Of a stretch of 64,000 nt of DNA, positions 37,478 through 46,359 are shown piece after piece (within the stretch, counting starts at the first letter, position 1; the number at the start of each line of letters is the position of its first letter). Location: NCBI GenBank assembly GCA_963731585.1, contig CAVSWC010000011.1:1-64000 (forward strand), in the 5' to 3' direction. Position numbers and translations under genes: made by a program. The notes below the pieces were generated by a model. The model was not told where the DNA came from. It saw only the letters and a list, made by a program, of their open reading frames with translations, and did no database searches. Source of the DNA: CANKHA01 sp963731585 (GTDB lineage Bacteria; Pseudomonadota; Alphaproteobacteria; Rhizobiales; Xanthobacteraceae).

Positions 37478-38230
37478 ATGCGTTCCGGAGTGATCGCACA
37501 GAAGGTCGGAATGACGCGGGTCTTCACCGAGGCCGGCGAGCATGTGCCCGTGACGGTGCTGCGCCTTGCGCAGTGCCAGGTCGTGGCGCACCGTACCAAG
37601 GATTCGAACGGCTACGTGGCGCTGCAACTCGGCGCCGGCGCGCGCCGGCCTGCGACGCTCAGCAAGGCTCAGCGCGGTCATTTCGCCGTGGCCAAGGTCG
37701 AGCCGAAGCGCAAGCTGGCCGAGTTCCGCGTCAGTGACGACGCGGTGATTCCGGTCGGCGCGGAAATCACCGCGGATCATTTCATCGTCGGCCAGTTTGT
37801 CGACGTCACCGGGACCTCGATCGGCAAAGGCTTTGCCGGCGGCATGAAGCGCTGGAATTTCGGCGGCCTGCGCGCTTCGCACGGCGTGTCGATCTCGCAC
37901 CGCTCCATCGGCTCCACCGGCGGCCGGCAGGATCCCGGCAAGACCTTCAAGAACAAGAAGATGCCCGGGCATATGGGCGTCGACCGGATCACCACGCTCA
38001 ATCTCAAGGTCGTGCAGACCGACGTTGAGCGCGGTCTCATCCTGGTCGAGGGCGCTGTGCCGGGCGCCAAGGGCGGCTGGATCACCGTGCGCGACGCGGT
38101 GAAGAAGGCGCTCCCGACGGAGGCTCCGAAGCCCGGTAAATTCCGGTTGGCGGAAGGCGCGGACAAGGCTCCGGCAGAGACGCCCGCCGAGCAGAACGCG
38201 GCTCCTGCTGATACGGCGGAGGGCGCGTGA
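37478..38230 (+). CDS. rplC: 50S ribosomal protein L3
   Basis: A 250-residue protein. Start at 37478 (MRSGVIAQKVGMTRVFTEAG) rather than 37472 because AGGACA lies eight bases before it. GGMKRWNFGGLRASHGVSIS and GHMGVDRITTLNLKV mark the peptidyl-transferase-side loop and barrel. The last 45 residues are an Ala/Glu/Pro-rich tail (EGADKAPAETPAEQNAAPAD), longer than in E. coli but common in this group. Confidence 0.97.
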   Translation: MRSGVIAQKVGMTRVFTEAGEHVPVTVLRLAQCQVVAHRTKDSNGYVALQLGAGARRPATLSKAQRGHFAVAKVEPKRKLAEFRVSDDAVIPVGAEITADHFIVGQFVDVTGTSIGKGFAGGMKRWNFGGLRASHGVSISHRSIGSTGGRQDPGKTFKNKKMPGHMGVDRITTLNLKVVQTDVERGLILVEGAVPGAKGGWITVRDAVKKALPTEAPKPGKFRLAEGADKAPAETPAEQNAAPADTAEGA

Positions 38231-38851
38231 TGGAACTGAAAATGACCACGCTCGAGGGCAAGGCGGCCGGTTCGGTCACGCTGTCCGATGAGATTTTCGG
38301 TCTCGAGCCGCGCAAGGATCTCATTCACCGCTGCATCAATTGGCAACTCGCCAAGCGCCGTGCCGGCACCCACAAGGTGAAGGGCCGCGCGGAAATCTGG
38401 CGCACCGGCAAGAAGATCTCGAACCAGAAGGGCGGCGGCACCGCGCGTCACGGGTCGCACCGCGTCAACCTGTTCCGCGGCGGCGGCCGTTCTTTCGGTC
38501 CGGTCGTGCGCAGCCATGAGCATGATCTGCCGAAGAAGGTACGCGCGCTCGCGCTGCGCCACGCGCTCTCGGCCAAGGCCAAGGACGGCGGCGATCATCA
38601 TCCTGGAAACGGCGACGGTGAAGGACGGCAAGACCAAGGAGCTGCGCACGCGCTTCGGCAAGCTCGGACTGGAGAATGCGCTGATCATCGACGGCGCCCA
38701 GGTCGAAGCCACTTTCGCCAATGCCGCGCGCAACATTCCGAATATCGATGTGCTGCCGGTGCAGGGCATCAACGTCTACGACATTCTGCGGCGTCAGAAG
38801 CTGGTTCTCACCAAGGCGGCCCTCGATGCGTTGGAGGCGCGCTTCAAATGA
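38230..38851 (+). CDS. rplD: 50S ribosomal protein L4 (frame broken once)
   Basis: Starts MELKMTTLEGKAAGSVTLSD at 38230, overlapping the rplC stop. The extended loop has RTGKKISNQKGGGTARHGSH. A +1 shift near 38590 changes frame from ALSAKAKDG to AIIILETATVKDGKTKELRT; the gene then runs to the end at 38851 (LDALEARFK). 206 residues after correction. L4 normally controls the S10 operon. A break in so essential a gene speaks for a sequence error. Confidence 0.95.
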
Positions 38852-39147
38852 CAACCAAGGATCCGCGCCACTACGACGTCATCCTTTCTCCGGTGATCAC
38901 CGAGAAAGCGACCATGGCGTCGGAAAGAAACCAAGTCGTGTTCAAGGTCGCCCGCACGGCGACCAAGCCGCAGATCAAGGAAGCGGTGGAGAAGCTCTTC
39001 GACGTCAAGGTCCTGAGCGTCAACACCCACATCCGCAAGGGCAAGGTGAAAGCCGCGCGCGGAAGCCTTGGTGTGCAGTCGGACGTCAAGCGCGCGATCG
39101 TGACCCTGGAAGAAGGTCACCGGATCGACGTGACGACGGGTTTGTAG
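38848..39147 (+). CDS. rplW: 50S ribosomal protein L23
   Basis: A 99-residue protein at the tunnel exit (MTTKDPRHYDVILSPVITEK), docking site for trigger factor and SRP. NQVVFKVARTATKPQIKEAV and VNTHIRKGKVKAARG are typical. The ATG overlaps the rplD stop (ATGA), meaning translational coupling. Confidence 0.97.
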   Translation: MTTKDPRHYDVILSPVITEKATMASERNQVVFKVARTATKPQIKEAVEKLFDVKVLSVNTHIRKGKVKAARGSLGVQSDVKRAIVTLEEGHRIDVTTGL

Positions 39148-39159
39148 GGAACGTAAGCG

Positions 39160-39999
39160 ATGGCGCTTAAAACATTTAATCCCGTCACGCCGGGCCAGCG
39201 TCAGCTGGTGCTCGTCGACCGGTCTGCGCTCTACAAGGGCAAGCCGGTGAAGGCGCTGACCGAGGGCAAGTCGTCTGCCGGAGGCCGTAACAACAACGGC
39301 CGCGTCACCGTGCGTTTCCGCGGCGGCGGGCACAAGCAGGCCTATCGCGTCATCGACTTCAAGCGCACGAAGTTCGACGCGCCGGCGGTTGTCGAGCGGC
39401 TGGAATATGACCCGAACCGCACCGCCTTCATCGCGCTGGTGAAGTACCAGGACGGCGAACTTGCCTACATCCTGGCGCCGCAGCGCCTCAGCGCCGGCGA
39501 CAGCGTGGTGGCGGGCGAAAACGTGGACGTGAAGCCGGGCAACGCGATGCCGGCCGGCAATATCCCGGTCGGCACCATCGTGCACAATGTCGAGATCAAG
39601 ATCGGCAAAGGCGGCCAGATCGCGCGTTCGGCGGGTACCTACGCGCAGATCGTCGGCCGCGACCAGGACTACGTGATCCTGCGGCTGAATTCCGGCGAGC
39701 AGCGCCTGGTGCACGGCCGCTGCATGGCCACCATCGGCGCGGTGTCCAACCCGGACGAGATGAACACTTCGATCGGCAAGGCCGGGCGCAAGCGCTGGCT
39801 GGGCCGCCGGCCGCATAACCGCGGCGTCACCATGAACCCGATCGACCATCCGCATGGCGGCGGCGAAGGCCGCACCTCCGGCGGCCGTCACCCGGTCACC
39901 CCATGGGGCTTCCCCACCAAGGGCAAGAAGACCCGCAAGAACAAAGTCACCGGTAAATTCATCATTGCCAGCCGCCATGCGCGGAAGAAGAAGAAATAG
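39160..39999 (+). CDS. rplB: 50S ribosomal protein L2
   Basis: A 279-residue protein (MALKTFNPVTPGQRQLVLVD). NNNGRVTVRFRGGGHKQAYR near residue 45 and GVTMNPIDHPHGGGEGRTSG near residue 222 are the RNA-binding and peptidyl-transferase-linked motifs. Ends in a lysine run (RHARKKKK). Confidence 0.98.
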   Translation: MALKTFNPVTPGQRQLVLVDRSALYKGKPVKALTEGKSSAGGRNNNGRVTVRFRGGGHKQAYRVIDFKRTKFDAPAVVERLEYDPNRTAFIALVKYQDGELAYILAPQRLSAGDSVVAGENVDVKPGNAMPAGNIPVGTIVHNVEIKIGKGGQIARSAGTYAQIVGRDQDYVILRLNSGEQRLVHGRCMATIGAVSNPDEMNTSIGKAGRKRWLGRRPHNRGVTMNPIDHPHGGGEGRTSGGRHPVTPWGFPTKGKKTRKNKVTGKFIIASRHARKKKK

Positions 40000-40008
40000 G
40001 ACGAGCAC

Positions 40009-40305
40009 ATGACGCGTTCCGTTTGGAAAGGCCCGTTCGTTGATGGCTACCTGCTGAAGAAGGCGGACGTATCGCGTTCGTCCGGCCGGCACGAAATCAT
40101 CAAGATGTGGAGCCGGCGTTCGACGATCCTGCCGCAATTCGTCGGACTGACCTTCGGCGTCTACAACGGGCAAAAGCACATCCCGGTGAGCGTCACCGAG
40201 GAAATGGTTGGACACAAGTTTGGCGAGTTCGCGCCGACGCGCACCTTCCACGGCCATTCGGCCGACCGGAAGGCCAAGCGCGCGCCAGCGGCCGCACCCG
40301 CGTAA
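40009..40305 (+). CDS. rpsS: 30S ribosomal protein S19
   Basis: A 98-residue head protein (MTRSVWKGPFVDGYLLKKAD). WSRRSTILPQFVGLTFGVYN and VSVTEEMVGHKFGEFAPTRT are typical. Slightly extended Ala-rich C terminus. Confidence 0.98.
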   Translation: MTRSVWKGPFVDGYLLKKADVSRSSGRHEIIKMWSRRSTILPQFVGLTFGVYNGQKHIPVSVTEEMVGHKFGEFAPTRTFHGHSADRKAKRAPAAAPA

Positions 40306-40320
40306 GGCACGAGGACGACG

Positions 40321-40701
40321 ATGGGCAAACGCGCACGCGAGAGAGCGCTCTCGGAAAACGAAGCCAAGGCGGTCGCCCGCCTGCTGCGGATCTCACCGCA
40401 GAAGCTCAACCTTGTCGCCGGTCTGATCCGCGGCAAGAAGGTTTCGAGCGCGCTCGCGGATCTGGAATTTTCCCGCAAGCGGATCGCGCGGGACGTTCGC
40501 AAATGCCTGGAGTTGGCGATCGCCAACGCCGAGAACAATCACGATCTCGACGTCGACGATCTCGTCGTCGCCGAGGCTTACGTCGGCAAGGCCCTGGTCA
40601 TGAAGCGCTTTCACGCGCGCGGCCGCGGCCGGGCTGGTGGAATTTTGAAGCCTTTTTCGAACCTCACCATCGTGGTGCGTGAGGTCGAGGCGGGCGCTTA
40701 A
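40321..40701 (+). CDS. rplV: 50S ribosomal protein L22
   Basis: A 126-residue exit-tunnel protein (MGKRARERALSENEAKAVAR). RISPQKLNLVAGLIRGKKV and MKRFHARGRGRAGGILKPFS (the tunnel loop affected in macrolide resistance) are present and normal. Confidence 0.97.
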   Translation: MGKRARERALSENEAKAVARLLRISPQKLNLVAGLIRGKKVSSALADLEFSRKRIARDVRKCLELAIANAENNHDLDVDDLVVAEAYVGKALVMKRFHARGRGRAGGILKPFSNLTIVVREVEAGA

Positions 40702-40715
40702 GGAGAACACGACCC

Positions 40716-41414
40716 ATGGGTCAAAAGGTCAATCCGATCGGGCTGCGTCTCGGCGTGAATCGCACCTGGGATTCGCGTTGGTATGCCGGCAAGAGCGAAT
40801 ACGGCACGCTGCTGCATGAAGATATGAAGATCCGCAAGGAGCTTCTGAAGCTTCTCAAGCAGGCGGCGGTGTCCAAGATCGTGATCGAGCGCCCGCACAA
40901 GAAGTGCCGGGTGACGATCCATTCGGCGCGCCCCGGCGTGGTGATCGGCAAGAAGGGCGCCGACATCGAGAAGCTGCGCAGGGTCGTTGCCGCGCTCACC
41001 CAGTCGGACGTGGTGATCAACATCGTCGAAATCCGCAAGCCGGAGCTCGACGCCCAGCTGGTCGGTGAATTGATTGCGCAGCAGCTCGAGCGGCGTGTCG
41101 CCTTCCGTCGCGCCATGAAGCGGGCGGTGCAGTCCGCCATGCGGCTTGGCGCCGAAGGCATCCGCATCAACTGCTCCGGCCGGCTCGGCGGCGCCGAGAT
41201 CGCGCGCATGGAGTGGTACCGCGAAGGCCGCGTGCCGCTGCACACGCTGCGCGCCGACGTCGACTACGGCGTCGCCACCGGCTTCACGACTTACGGCACC
41301 TGCGGGGTCAAGGTCTGGATCTTCAAGGGCGAGATCATGGAACACGACCCGATGGCGCAGGACAAGAAGATGGCCGAGGGCGAGGCGGGGCGTCCGCGCC
41401 GCGATTCGGCCTAG
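40716..41414 (+). CDS. rpsC: 30S ribosomal protein S3
   Basis: A 232-residue protein (MGQKVNPIGLRLGVNRTWDS). KH domain with PGVVIGKKGADIEKLRRVVA; C-terminal domain with SGRLGGAEIARMEWYREGRV. It lines the mRNA entry channel and has helicase activity. Short Glu/Arg-rich tail. Confidence 0.98.
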   Translation: MGQKVNPIGLRLGVNRTWDSRWYAGKSEYGTLLHEDMKIRKELLKLLKQAAVSKIVIERPHKKCRVTIHSARPGVVIGKKGADIEKLRRVVAALTQSDVVINIVEIRKPELDAQLVGELIAQQLERRVAFRRAMKRAVQSAMRLGAEGIRINCSGRLGGAEIARMEWYREGRVPLHTLRADVDYGVATGFTTYGTCGVKVWIFKGEIMEHDPMAQDKKMAEGEAGRPRRDSA

Positions 41415-41447
41415 CGCGAACCGAATTCAGGAAACGAGAGCAAGACC

Positions 41448-41861
41448 ATGCTGCAACCGATGCGCACCAAGTTCCGCAAGGCGCACAAGGGCCGTATCCA
41501 CGGCAACTCGAAGGCCGGCACCGAACTCAATTTCGGGCAATTCGGCCTCAAGGCGCTGGAGCCGGACCGCGTCACCGCGCGGCAGATCGAGGCCGCGCGC
41601 CGTGCGCTGACCCGGCACATGAAACGCGCGGGCCGTGTCTGGATCCGCGTCTATCCGGACGTGCCGGTTTCAAAAAAGCCGATCGAAGTGCGTATGGGTA
41701 AAGGCAAGGGCACGCCGGAATTCTGGGTCTGCCGCGTCAAGCCCGGCCGCATCATGTTTGAAGTCGATGGCGTCTCGGTGCAGGTCGCCAAGGAAGCCTT
41801 GGCCCTTGCCGCGGCGAAGCTGTCCGTCAAGACCCGCTTCATCGAGCGCATCGCCGAGTAG
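41448..41861 (+). CDS. rplP: 50S ribosomal protein L16
   Basis: A 137-residue protein (MLQPMRTKFRKAHKGRIHGN). RHMKRAGRVWIRVYPDVPVS and MGKGKGTPEFWVCRVKPGRI are signatures. Located near the A-site tRNA elbow. Length standard. Confidence 0.98.
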   Translation: MLQPMRTKFRKAHKGRIHGNSKAGTELNFGQFGLKALEPDRVTARQIEAARRALTRHMKRAGRVWIRVYPDVPVSKKPIEVRMGKGKGTPEFWVCRVKPGRIMFEVDGVSVQVAKEALALAAAKLSVKTRFIERIAE

Positions 41862-41876
41862 GGCAGGAGGAACGAT

Positions 41877-42200
41877 ATGAAAACTGCCGACGCCAGGGCG
41901 ATGACGGTCGATCAGCTCGACGACGAGGTGCTGAAGCTGAAGAAAGAGCAGTTCAACCTGCGCTTTCAGCGCGCCACCGGTCAGCTCGAGAATACCTCGC
42001 GGGTGCGCGTGATCCGGCGCGATATCGCCCGCATCAAAACCGTCGCGCAGCAGAAGCGCCTGGGCCAGGCGGCCCCGCAACGCACCGCGGAACCGAAACA
42101 GAAGCCTGCAGCTGCGCCGAAGGCGAAGCGCGCGGCGGCAGCGCGGCCGAAGAAGGCCGCGAAGCCGAAGTCGAAGTCGAAGTCGAAGCAAGGGGAATAG
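41877..42200 (+). CDS. rpmC: 50S ribosomal protein L29 with Lys/Ala-rich C-terminal tail
   Basis: The first 65 residues are a normal L29 (MKTADARAMTVDQLDDEVLK, ending RIKTVAQQKRLGQ), behind a strong AGGAGG. A further 40 residues of Ala, Lys and Pro follow (QKPAAAPKAKRAAAARPKKA ... KSKSKSKQGE). The family usually ends near 65-70 residues. The tail is in frame up to two bases before rpsQ, so it is not a simple read-through past a lost stop within a gap. Confidence 0.93.
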   Translation: MKTADARAMTVDQLDDEVLKLKKEQFNLRFQRATGQLENTSRVRVIRRDIARIKTVAQQKRLGQAAPQRTAEPKQKPAAAPKAKRAAAARPKKAAKPKSKSKSKQGE

Positions 42201-42201
42201 G

Positions 42202-42453
42202 ATGCCGAAGCGCACGCTCCAAGGCGTCGTGGTGAGCGACAAGCAGCAGAAGACGGTGGTGGTGCGCGTGGACCGCCGCTTCACCCATCCGACGTTGAAA
42301 AAGACCATCCGGCGGTCGAAGAAATATCACGCGCACGACGAGAGCAATGAATACGGCGCCGGCGACGTCGTGTGGATTGAGGAACATCGTCCGATCTCCA
42401 AGCTCAAGCGCTGGACCGTGGTTCGCGGCGAAAAGCAGAAGACGGCGAAGTAA
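42202..42453 (+). CDS. rpsQ: 30S ribosomal protein S17
   Basis: An 83-residue OB-fold protein (MPKRTLQGVVVSDKQQKTVV). HPTLKKTIRRSKKYHAHDE and GDVVWIEEHRPISKLKRWTV are typical. Starts one base after the rpmC stop. Confidence 0.98.
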   Translation: MPKRTLQGVVVSDKQQKTVVVRVDRRFTHPTLKKTIRRSKKYHAHDESNEYGAGDVVWIEEHRPISKLKRWTVVRGEKQKTAK

Positions 42454-42490
42454 TCGCGCAAGGCGCGAAGGAAAGTAGACGAGGCGCGGC

Positions 42491-42859
42491 ATGATTCAGA
42501 TGCAAACCAATCTCGACGTGGCGGACAATTCCGGCGCGCGCCGCGTCATGTGCATCAAGGTGCTGGGCGGCTCGAAGCGGCGCTACGCGACGATCGGCGA
42601 CATCATCGTCGTGTCTGTCAAGGAAGCCATCCCGCGCGGGCGCGTGAAGAAGGGGGAGGTGATGAAGGCGGTGGTGGTGCGCGTTTCCAAGGACATCAAG
42701 CGTCCGGACGGCTCGACCATCCGTTTCGACCGCAACGCCGCGGTGCTGATCAACGCCCAGTCGGAGCCGGTCGGCACCCGCATCTTCGGGCCAGTGCCGC
42801 GCGAACTGCGCGCCAAGAACCACATGAAGATCATCTCGCTTGCCCCGGAGGTGCTGTGA
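42491..42859 (+). CDS. rplN: 50S ribosomal protein L14
   Basis: A 122-residue protein (MIQMQTNLDVADNSGARRVM). GDIIVVSVKEAIPRGRVKKG and GTRIFGPVPRELRAKNHMKI are family signatures. Its TGA overlaps the rplX ATG. Confidence 0.98.
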   Translation: MIQMQTNLDVADNSGARRVMCIKVLGGSKRRYATIGDIIVVSVKEAIPRGRVKKGEVMKAVVVRVSKDIKRPDGSTIRFDRNAAVLINAQSEPVGTRIFGPVPRELRAKNHMKIISLAPEVL

Positions 42860-43176
42860 TGGCTGCCAAGATCCGCAAGGGCGACAAGGTGGTGGTGTTG
42901 ACCGGGCGCGATAAGGGCCGGTCAGGTGAAGTGCTTGAAGTCCGCCCGAGTGAGAGCCGCGCGCTTGTACGTGGAATTAATATGGTCAAGCGCCATCAGC
43001 GCCAGACTGCCAACCAGGAAGGCGGCATCATCTCCAAGGAAGGGACGATCCATCTGTCCAATCTGGCGGTCGCCGATCCGAAGTCGGGCAAGCCGACGCG
43101 TATTGGTTTCAAGCTGATGAAGGACGGCGGGCGCGTCCGCGTAGCGAAGCGTTCAGGAGTTGAGATCGATGGCTGA
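42859..43176 (+). CDS. rplX: 50S ribosomal protein L24
   Basis: A 105-residue assembly initiator (MAAKIRKGDKVVVLTGRDKG). KOW motif GDKVVVLTGRDKGRSGEVLE at the start; NMVKRHQRQTANQEGGIISK follows. It overlaps rplN by one base and rplE by eight. Confidence 0.98.
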   Translation: MAAKIRKGDKVVVLTGRDKGRSGEVLEVRPSESRALVRGINMVKRHQRQTANQEGGIISKEGTIHLSNLAVADPKSGKPTRIGFKLMKDGGRVRVAKRSGVEIDG

Positions 43177-43855
43177 GACAGACAAAACCCAGGCGGCGAA
43201 GGCCGAAGCCAAGAAGGCCCAGCAGGCCGAGAAAGCCGATCGCGCCAAGAAGGCCAAAAAGGCCGAGGGTGCGAAGGCTGAAGGCGGCGGCAAGAAGCTG
43301 CGCGAAGAGCGCGTGCCGCCGCGGCTGGCGAACTTTTTCGAAGAAACCGTCCGGGCCAAGCTCACCGAGCAGTTCGGCTATACCAACCGCATGCAGGTCC
43401 CGACGCTCGACAAGATCGTGCTCAACATGGGCATTGGCGAGGGCGTGAACGACCGTAAGAAGGTCGACCAGGCCGCCTCCGACCTCGCGCTGATTGCCGG
43501 TCAGAAGCCGGTCATCACCAAGTCGCGCAAATCGGTCGCCAACTTCAAGCTGCGTGACGGCCAGGCGATCGGCTGCAAGGTCACGCTGCGCCGCGCTCGC
43601 ATGTACGAGTTCATCGACCGGCTGATCAACATTGCGCTGCCGCGCGTGCGCGACTTTCGCGGGCTCAATCCCAAGAGCTTCGACGGCCGCGGCAATTATT
43701 CGATGGGCGTGAAGGAACACATTATTTTCCCGGAGATCGACTACGACAAGGCAGCCGAGGTCTGGGGCATGGACATCACCGTTTGCACGACCGCGCGCAG
43801 CGACGACGAAGCGCGCGCCTTGCTTGCGGCATTCAACTTCCCGTTCCGGCAGTGA
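43169..43855 (+). CDS. rplE: 50S ribosomal protein L5 with Lys/Ala-rich N-terminal extension
   Basis: A 228-residue protein from the ATG at 43169. Residues 1-45 are Lys/Ala/Glu-rich (MAETDKTQAAKAEAKKAQQA...KKAKKAEGAKAEG) and precede a normal L5 that starts about LREERVPPRLANFFEETVRA. The L5 body carries LDKIVLNMGIGEGVNDRKKV and GRGNYSMGVKEHIIFPEIDY. Typical length is about 185. No ATG with a ribosome site occurs at the body start, and the ATG overlaps the end of rplX, so the extension is likely real. Confidence 0.93.
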   Translation: MAETDKTQAAKAEAKKAQQAEKADRAKKAKKAEGAKAEGGGKKLREERVPPRLANFFEETVRAKLTEQFGYTNRMQVPTLDKIVLNMGIGEGVNDRKKVDQAASDLALIAGQKPVITKSRKSVANFKLRDGQAIGCKVTLRRARMYEFIDRLINIALPRVRDFRGLNPKSFDGRGNYSMGVKEHIIFPEIDYDKAAEVWGMDITVCTTARSDDEARALLAAFNFPFRQ

Positions 43856-43896
43856 GGGACAGCGGTCCCTCAGACGCGGAAACCTAGGAGATACGA

Positions 43897-44202
43897 ATGG
43901 CGAAGAAGAGTTCGATAGAGAAGAATAATCGGCGTCGGATGATGTCGAAGCAGATGGGGCCTAAGCGCGCCAAGCTGAAGGCGATCGCACGCGACAAGGC
44001 CAAGCCGATGGAAGAGCGCTTCGCGGCGACGCTAAAGCTCGCCGAGATGCCGCGCAACTCGTCCGCGACGCGCATTCGAAATCGCTGCGAGCTGACCGGC
44101 CGGCCGCGCGCTTACTATCGCAAGCACAAGCTCAGCCGTATCGCGCTGCGGGACTTGGGCTCCAAGGGCCTGATCCCCGGCCTGTTGAAGTCGAGCTGGT
44201 GA
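43897..44202 (+). CDS. rpsN: 30S ribosomal protein S14
   Basis: A 101-residue protein (MAKKSSIEKNNRRRMMSKQM), the long zinc-free type (no CxxC pair). RNSSATRIRNRCELTGRPRA and GLIPGLLKSSW at the end are typical. Confidence 0.97.
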   Translation: MAKKSSIEKNNRRRMMSKQMGPKRAKLKAIARDKAKPMEERFAATLKLAEMPRNSSATRIRNRCELTGRPRAYYRKHKLSRIALRDLGSKGLIPGLLKSSW

Positions 44203-44215
44203 GGGGGATCGCGAC

Positions 44216-44614
44216 ATGTCATTGAACGATCCGATCGGCGATTTGATCACCCGCATCCGCAACGCGCAGATGCGCAACAAGCCCAAGGTCTCGAGCCCGG
44301 GCTCGAAACTGCGCGAAAGCGTGCTCGAAGTGCTCAAGAGCGAAGGCTATATCCGTGGCTATGCCTCGGTGGAGCATACCAGCGGCCGCAGCGAGCTCGA
44401 GATCGAGCTGAAATATTTCGACGGGGAGCCGGTGATCCGCGAGATCTCCCGGATCTCCAAGCCCGGCCGCCGCGTCTATGCCTCGGTCAAGGCCCTGCCG
44501 CGCATCAATAACGGCCTCGGAGTGTCGGTTCTGTCGACGCCGAAGGGCGTGATGGCGGACCACGCCGCGCGCGACGCCAATGTCGGCGGCGAAATCCTGT
44601 TCACGGTGTTCTGA
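44216..44614 (+). CDS. rpsH: 30S ribosomal protein S8
   Basis: A 132-residue protein (MSLNDPIGDLITRIRNAQMR). ISKPGRRVYASVKALPRINN and GVSVLSTPKGVMADHAARDA are signatures. S8 is the usual translational repressor of the spc operon. Confidence 0.98.
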   Translation: MSLNDPIGDLITRIRNAQMRNKPKVSSPGSKLRESVLEVLKSEGYIRGYASVEHTSGRSELEIELKYFDGEPVIREISRISKPGRRVYASVKALPRINNGLGVSVLSTPKGVMADHAARDANVGGEILFTVF

Positions 44615-44616
44615 TC

Positions 44617-45150
44617 ATGTCTCGTATCGGAAAAAAGCCAGTTCCCGTTCCGTCCGGCGTCACCGCCAACGTCGAAGGGCAGACCGTGAAGATGAAGGGC
44701 CCGAAAGGCGCGCTTCAGTTCGTGGTGCCTGAAGAGGTGTCAGTGAAGCTGGAAGACGGCAAGGTGCAGGTGGATCCGCGCAATGAGAGCAAGCGCGCGC
44801 GCTCGATGTGGGGCACTTCGCGTACGCTGGTGGCCAATCTGGTTACCGGCGTGACCAAGGGCTTCGAGCGCAAGCTCGAAATCACCGGCGTCGGCTATCG
44901 CGCCGCGGTGCAGGGCAAGAACCTGCAGCTGGCGCTCGGTTATAGCCACGACGTGGTCTATCCGATCCCCGAGGGGATCCAGATCGTGACGCCGAAGCCG
45001 ACCGAAATCACCATCACCGGCATCGACAGTCAGAAAGTCGGGCAGGTTGCGGCGGAAATCCGCGGCTTCCGCCCGCCTGAGCCCTACAAGGGCAAGGGCG
45101 TGAAATATGCCGGCGAATACATCTTCCGTAAGGAAGGCAAGAAGAAGTAG
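44617..45150 (+). CDS. rplF: 50S ribosomal protein L6
   Basis: A 177-residue protein (MSRIGKKPVPVPSGVTANVE). Two homologous beta domains; GFERKLEITGVGYRAAVQGK and PPEPYKGKGVKYAGEYIFRK are typical. Starts two bases after rpsH. Confidence 0.98.
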   Translation: MSRIGKKPVPVPSGVTANVEGQTVKMKGPKGALQFVVPEEVSVKLEDGKVQVDPRNESKRARSMWGTSRTLVANLVTGVTKGFERKLEITGVGYRAAVQGKNLQLALGYSHDVVYPIPEGIQIVTPKPTEITITGIDSQKVGQVAAEIRGFRPPEPYKGKGVKYAGEYIFRKEGKKK

Positions 45151-45164
45151 TAACGGAGCAGGCG

Positions 45165-45527
45165 ATGGCGAAGTTCAAAAGCCCGACCGAGCGGCGCACG
45201 GCGAGCGTCCGCAGGAAGGTCAAGCAGGCGGGCGGCGCGCGCAAGCGGCTGTCGGTGTTCCGCTCGTCGCAGCACATCTATGCGCAGATCATCGACGACT
45301 TGAAAGGCGAGACCCTGGTCGCGGCCTCGTCGCTGGAAAAGCCGATGCGCGAAAGCCTCAAGGCGGGCGGCAATGTCGATGCGGCCAAGGCGGTCGGCAA
45401 GCTGATCGCCGAGCGCGCGCTGGCGAAGGGACTGAAGGACGTCGTGTTCGACCGCGGCGGCTATCTCTACCACGGGCGCGTGAAGGCGCTGGCTGACGCT
45501 GCCCGCGAGGGCGGCCTCAATTTCTGA
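45165..45527 (+). CDS. rplR: 50S ribosomal protein L18
   Basis: A 120-residue 5S rRNA-binding protein (MAKFKSPTERRTASVRRKVK). RLSVFRSSQHIYAQIIDDLK and FDRGGYLYHGRVKALADAAR are typical. Confidence 0.98.
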   Translation: MAKFKSPTERRTASVRRKVKQAGGARKRLSVFRSSQHIYAQIIDDLKGETLVAASSLEKPMRESLKAGGNVDAAKAVGKLIAERALAKGLKDVVFDRGGYLYHGRVKALADAAREGGLNF

Positions 45528-45544
45528 TTTGATTGGAACGAAAA

Positions 45545-46096
45545 ATGGCACGTGAGCATAAGCCCCGGGAAGAGCGCGACAGCGAGTTCGTCGACAAGCT
45601 CGTCCATATCAACCGGGTAGCCAAGGTGGTGAAGGGCGGACGGCGCTTCGGCTTCGCCGCGCTCGTCATCGTCGGCGACCAGAAAGGCCGGGTCGGTTTC
45701 GGTCACGGCAAGGCGCGCGAAGTGCCGGAAGCGATCCGCAAGGCCACTGATTCCGCCAAGCGCAGCCTGATCCGCGTCCCGCTGCGCGAAGGCCGTACGC
45801 TGCATCACGACGTGGCGGGCCGCCACGGCGCCGGCAAGGTTTTCCTGCGCGCTGCGCCTCCGGGAACCGGCATCATCGCCGGCGGTCCGATGCGCGCCGT
45901 GTTCGAGACGCTCGGCATGCAGGACGTGGTGGCGAAGTCGCTCGGCTCGTCCAATCCCTACAACATGGTGCGGGCGACTTTCGACGCGCTCAAGCACCAG
46001 GACTCGCCGCGTTCGGTTGCGGCGCGCCGCAACATCAAGGTATCCGCGCTGCAGGCGCGCCGCCAGGGCGGCGACGCGGAAGCGGCGAGCGAGTGA
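45545..46096 (+). CDS. rpsE: 30S ribosomal protein S5
   Basis: A 183-residue protein from the ATG at 45545 (MAREHKPREERDSEFVDKLV). dsRNA-binding-like N-terminal domain with HINRVAKVVKGGRRFGFAAL, C-terminal domain with APPGTGIIAGGPMRAVFETL. An upstream in-frame codon at 45533 is less likely. Confidence 0.97.
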   Translation: MAREHKPREERDSEFVDKLVHINRVAKVVKGGRRFGFAALVIVGDQKGRVGFGHGKAREVPEAIRKATDSAKRSLIRVPLREGRTLHHDVAGRHGAGKVFLRAAPPGTGIIAGGPMRAVFETLGMQDVVAKSLGSSNPYNMVRATFDALKHQDSPRSVAARRNIKVSALQARRQGGDAEAASE

Positions 46097-46104
46097 GTTC
46101 CGAC

Positions 46105-46300
46105 ATGAGCAAGACCCCCAAGATGCTCAAGGTGAAGCAGATCGGCAGCCCGATCCGCCGTCACCATACCCAGCGCGAGACCTTGATTGGCCTCGGGCCT
46201 CAATCGTATCGGCCGCGTATCGGAATTGCCCGACACCGCGCAGACCCGCGGCATGGTCGCCAAGGTCAGGCATCTGGTGAGCGTGGTCGACGGGCAGTAA
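46105..46300 (+). CDS. rpmD: 50S ribosomal protein L30 (frame broken once)
   Basis: Starts MSKTPKMLKVKQIGSPIRRH at 46105. The single L30 domain reads QRETLIGLG, then after an extra G in CTCGGGCCTC it continues LNRIGRVSELPDTAQTRGMV and ends LVSVVDGQ at 46300. Corrected length 64-65 residues, normal for the family. Position between rpsE and rplO is canonical. Confidence 0.93.
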
Positions 46301-46359
46301 TCGGAGACGTCCGGCCGGCGTGATTCGGCATAGCGAATTGCAAGATCGAGGACTTTGTT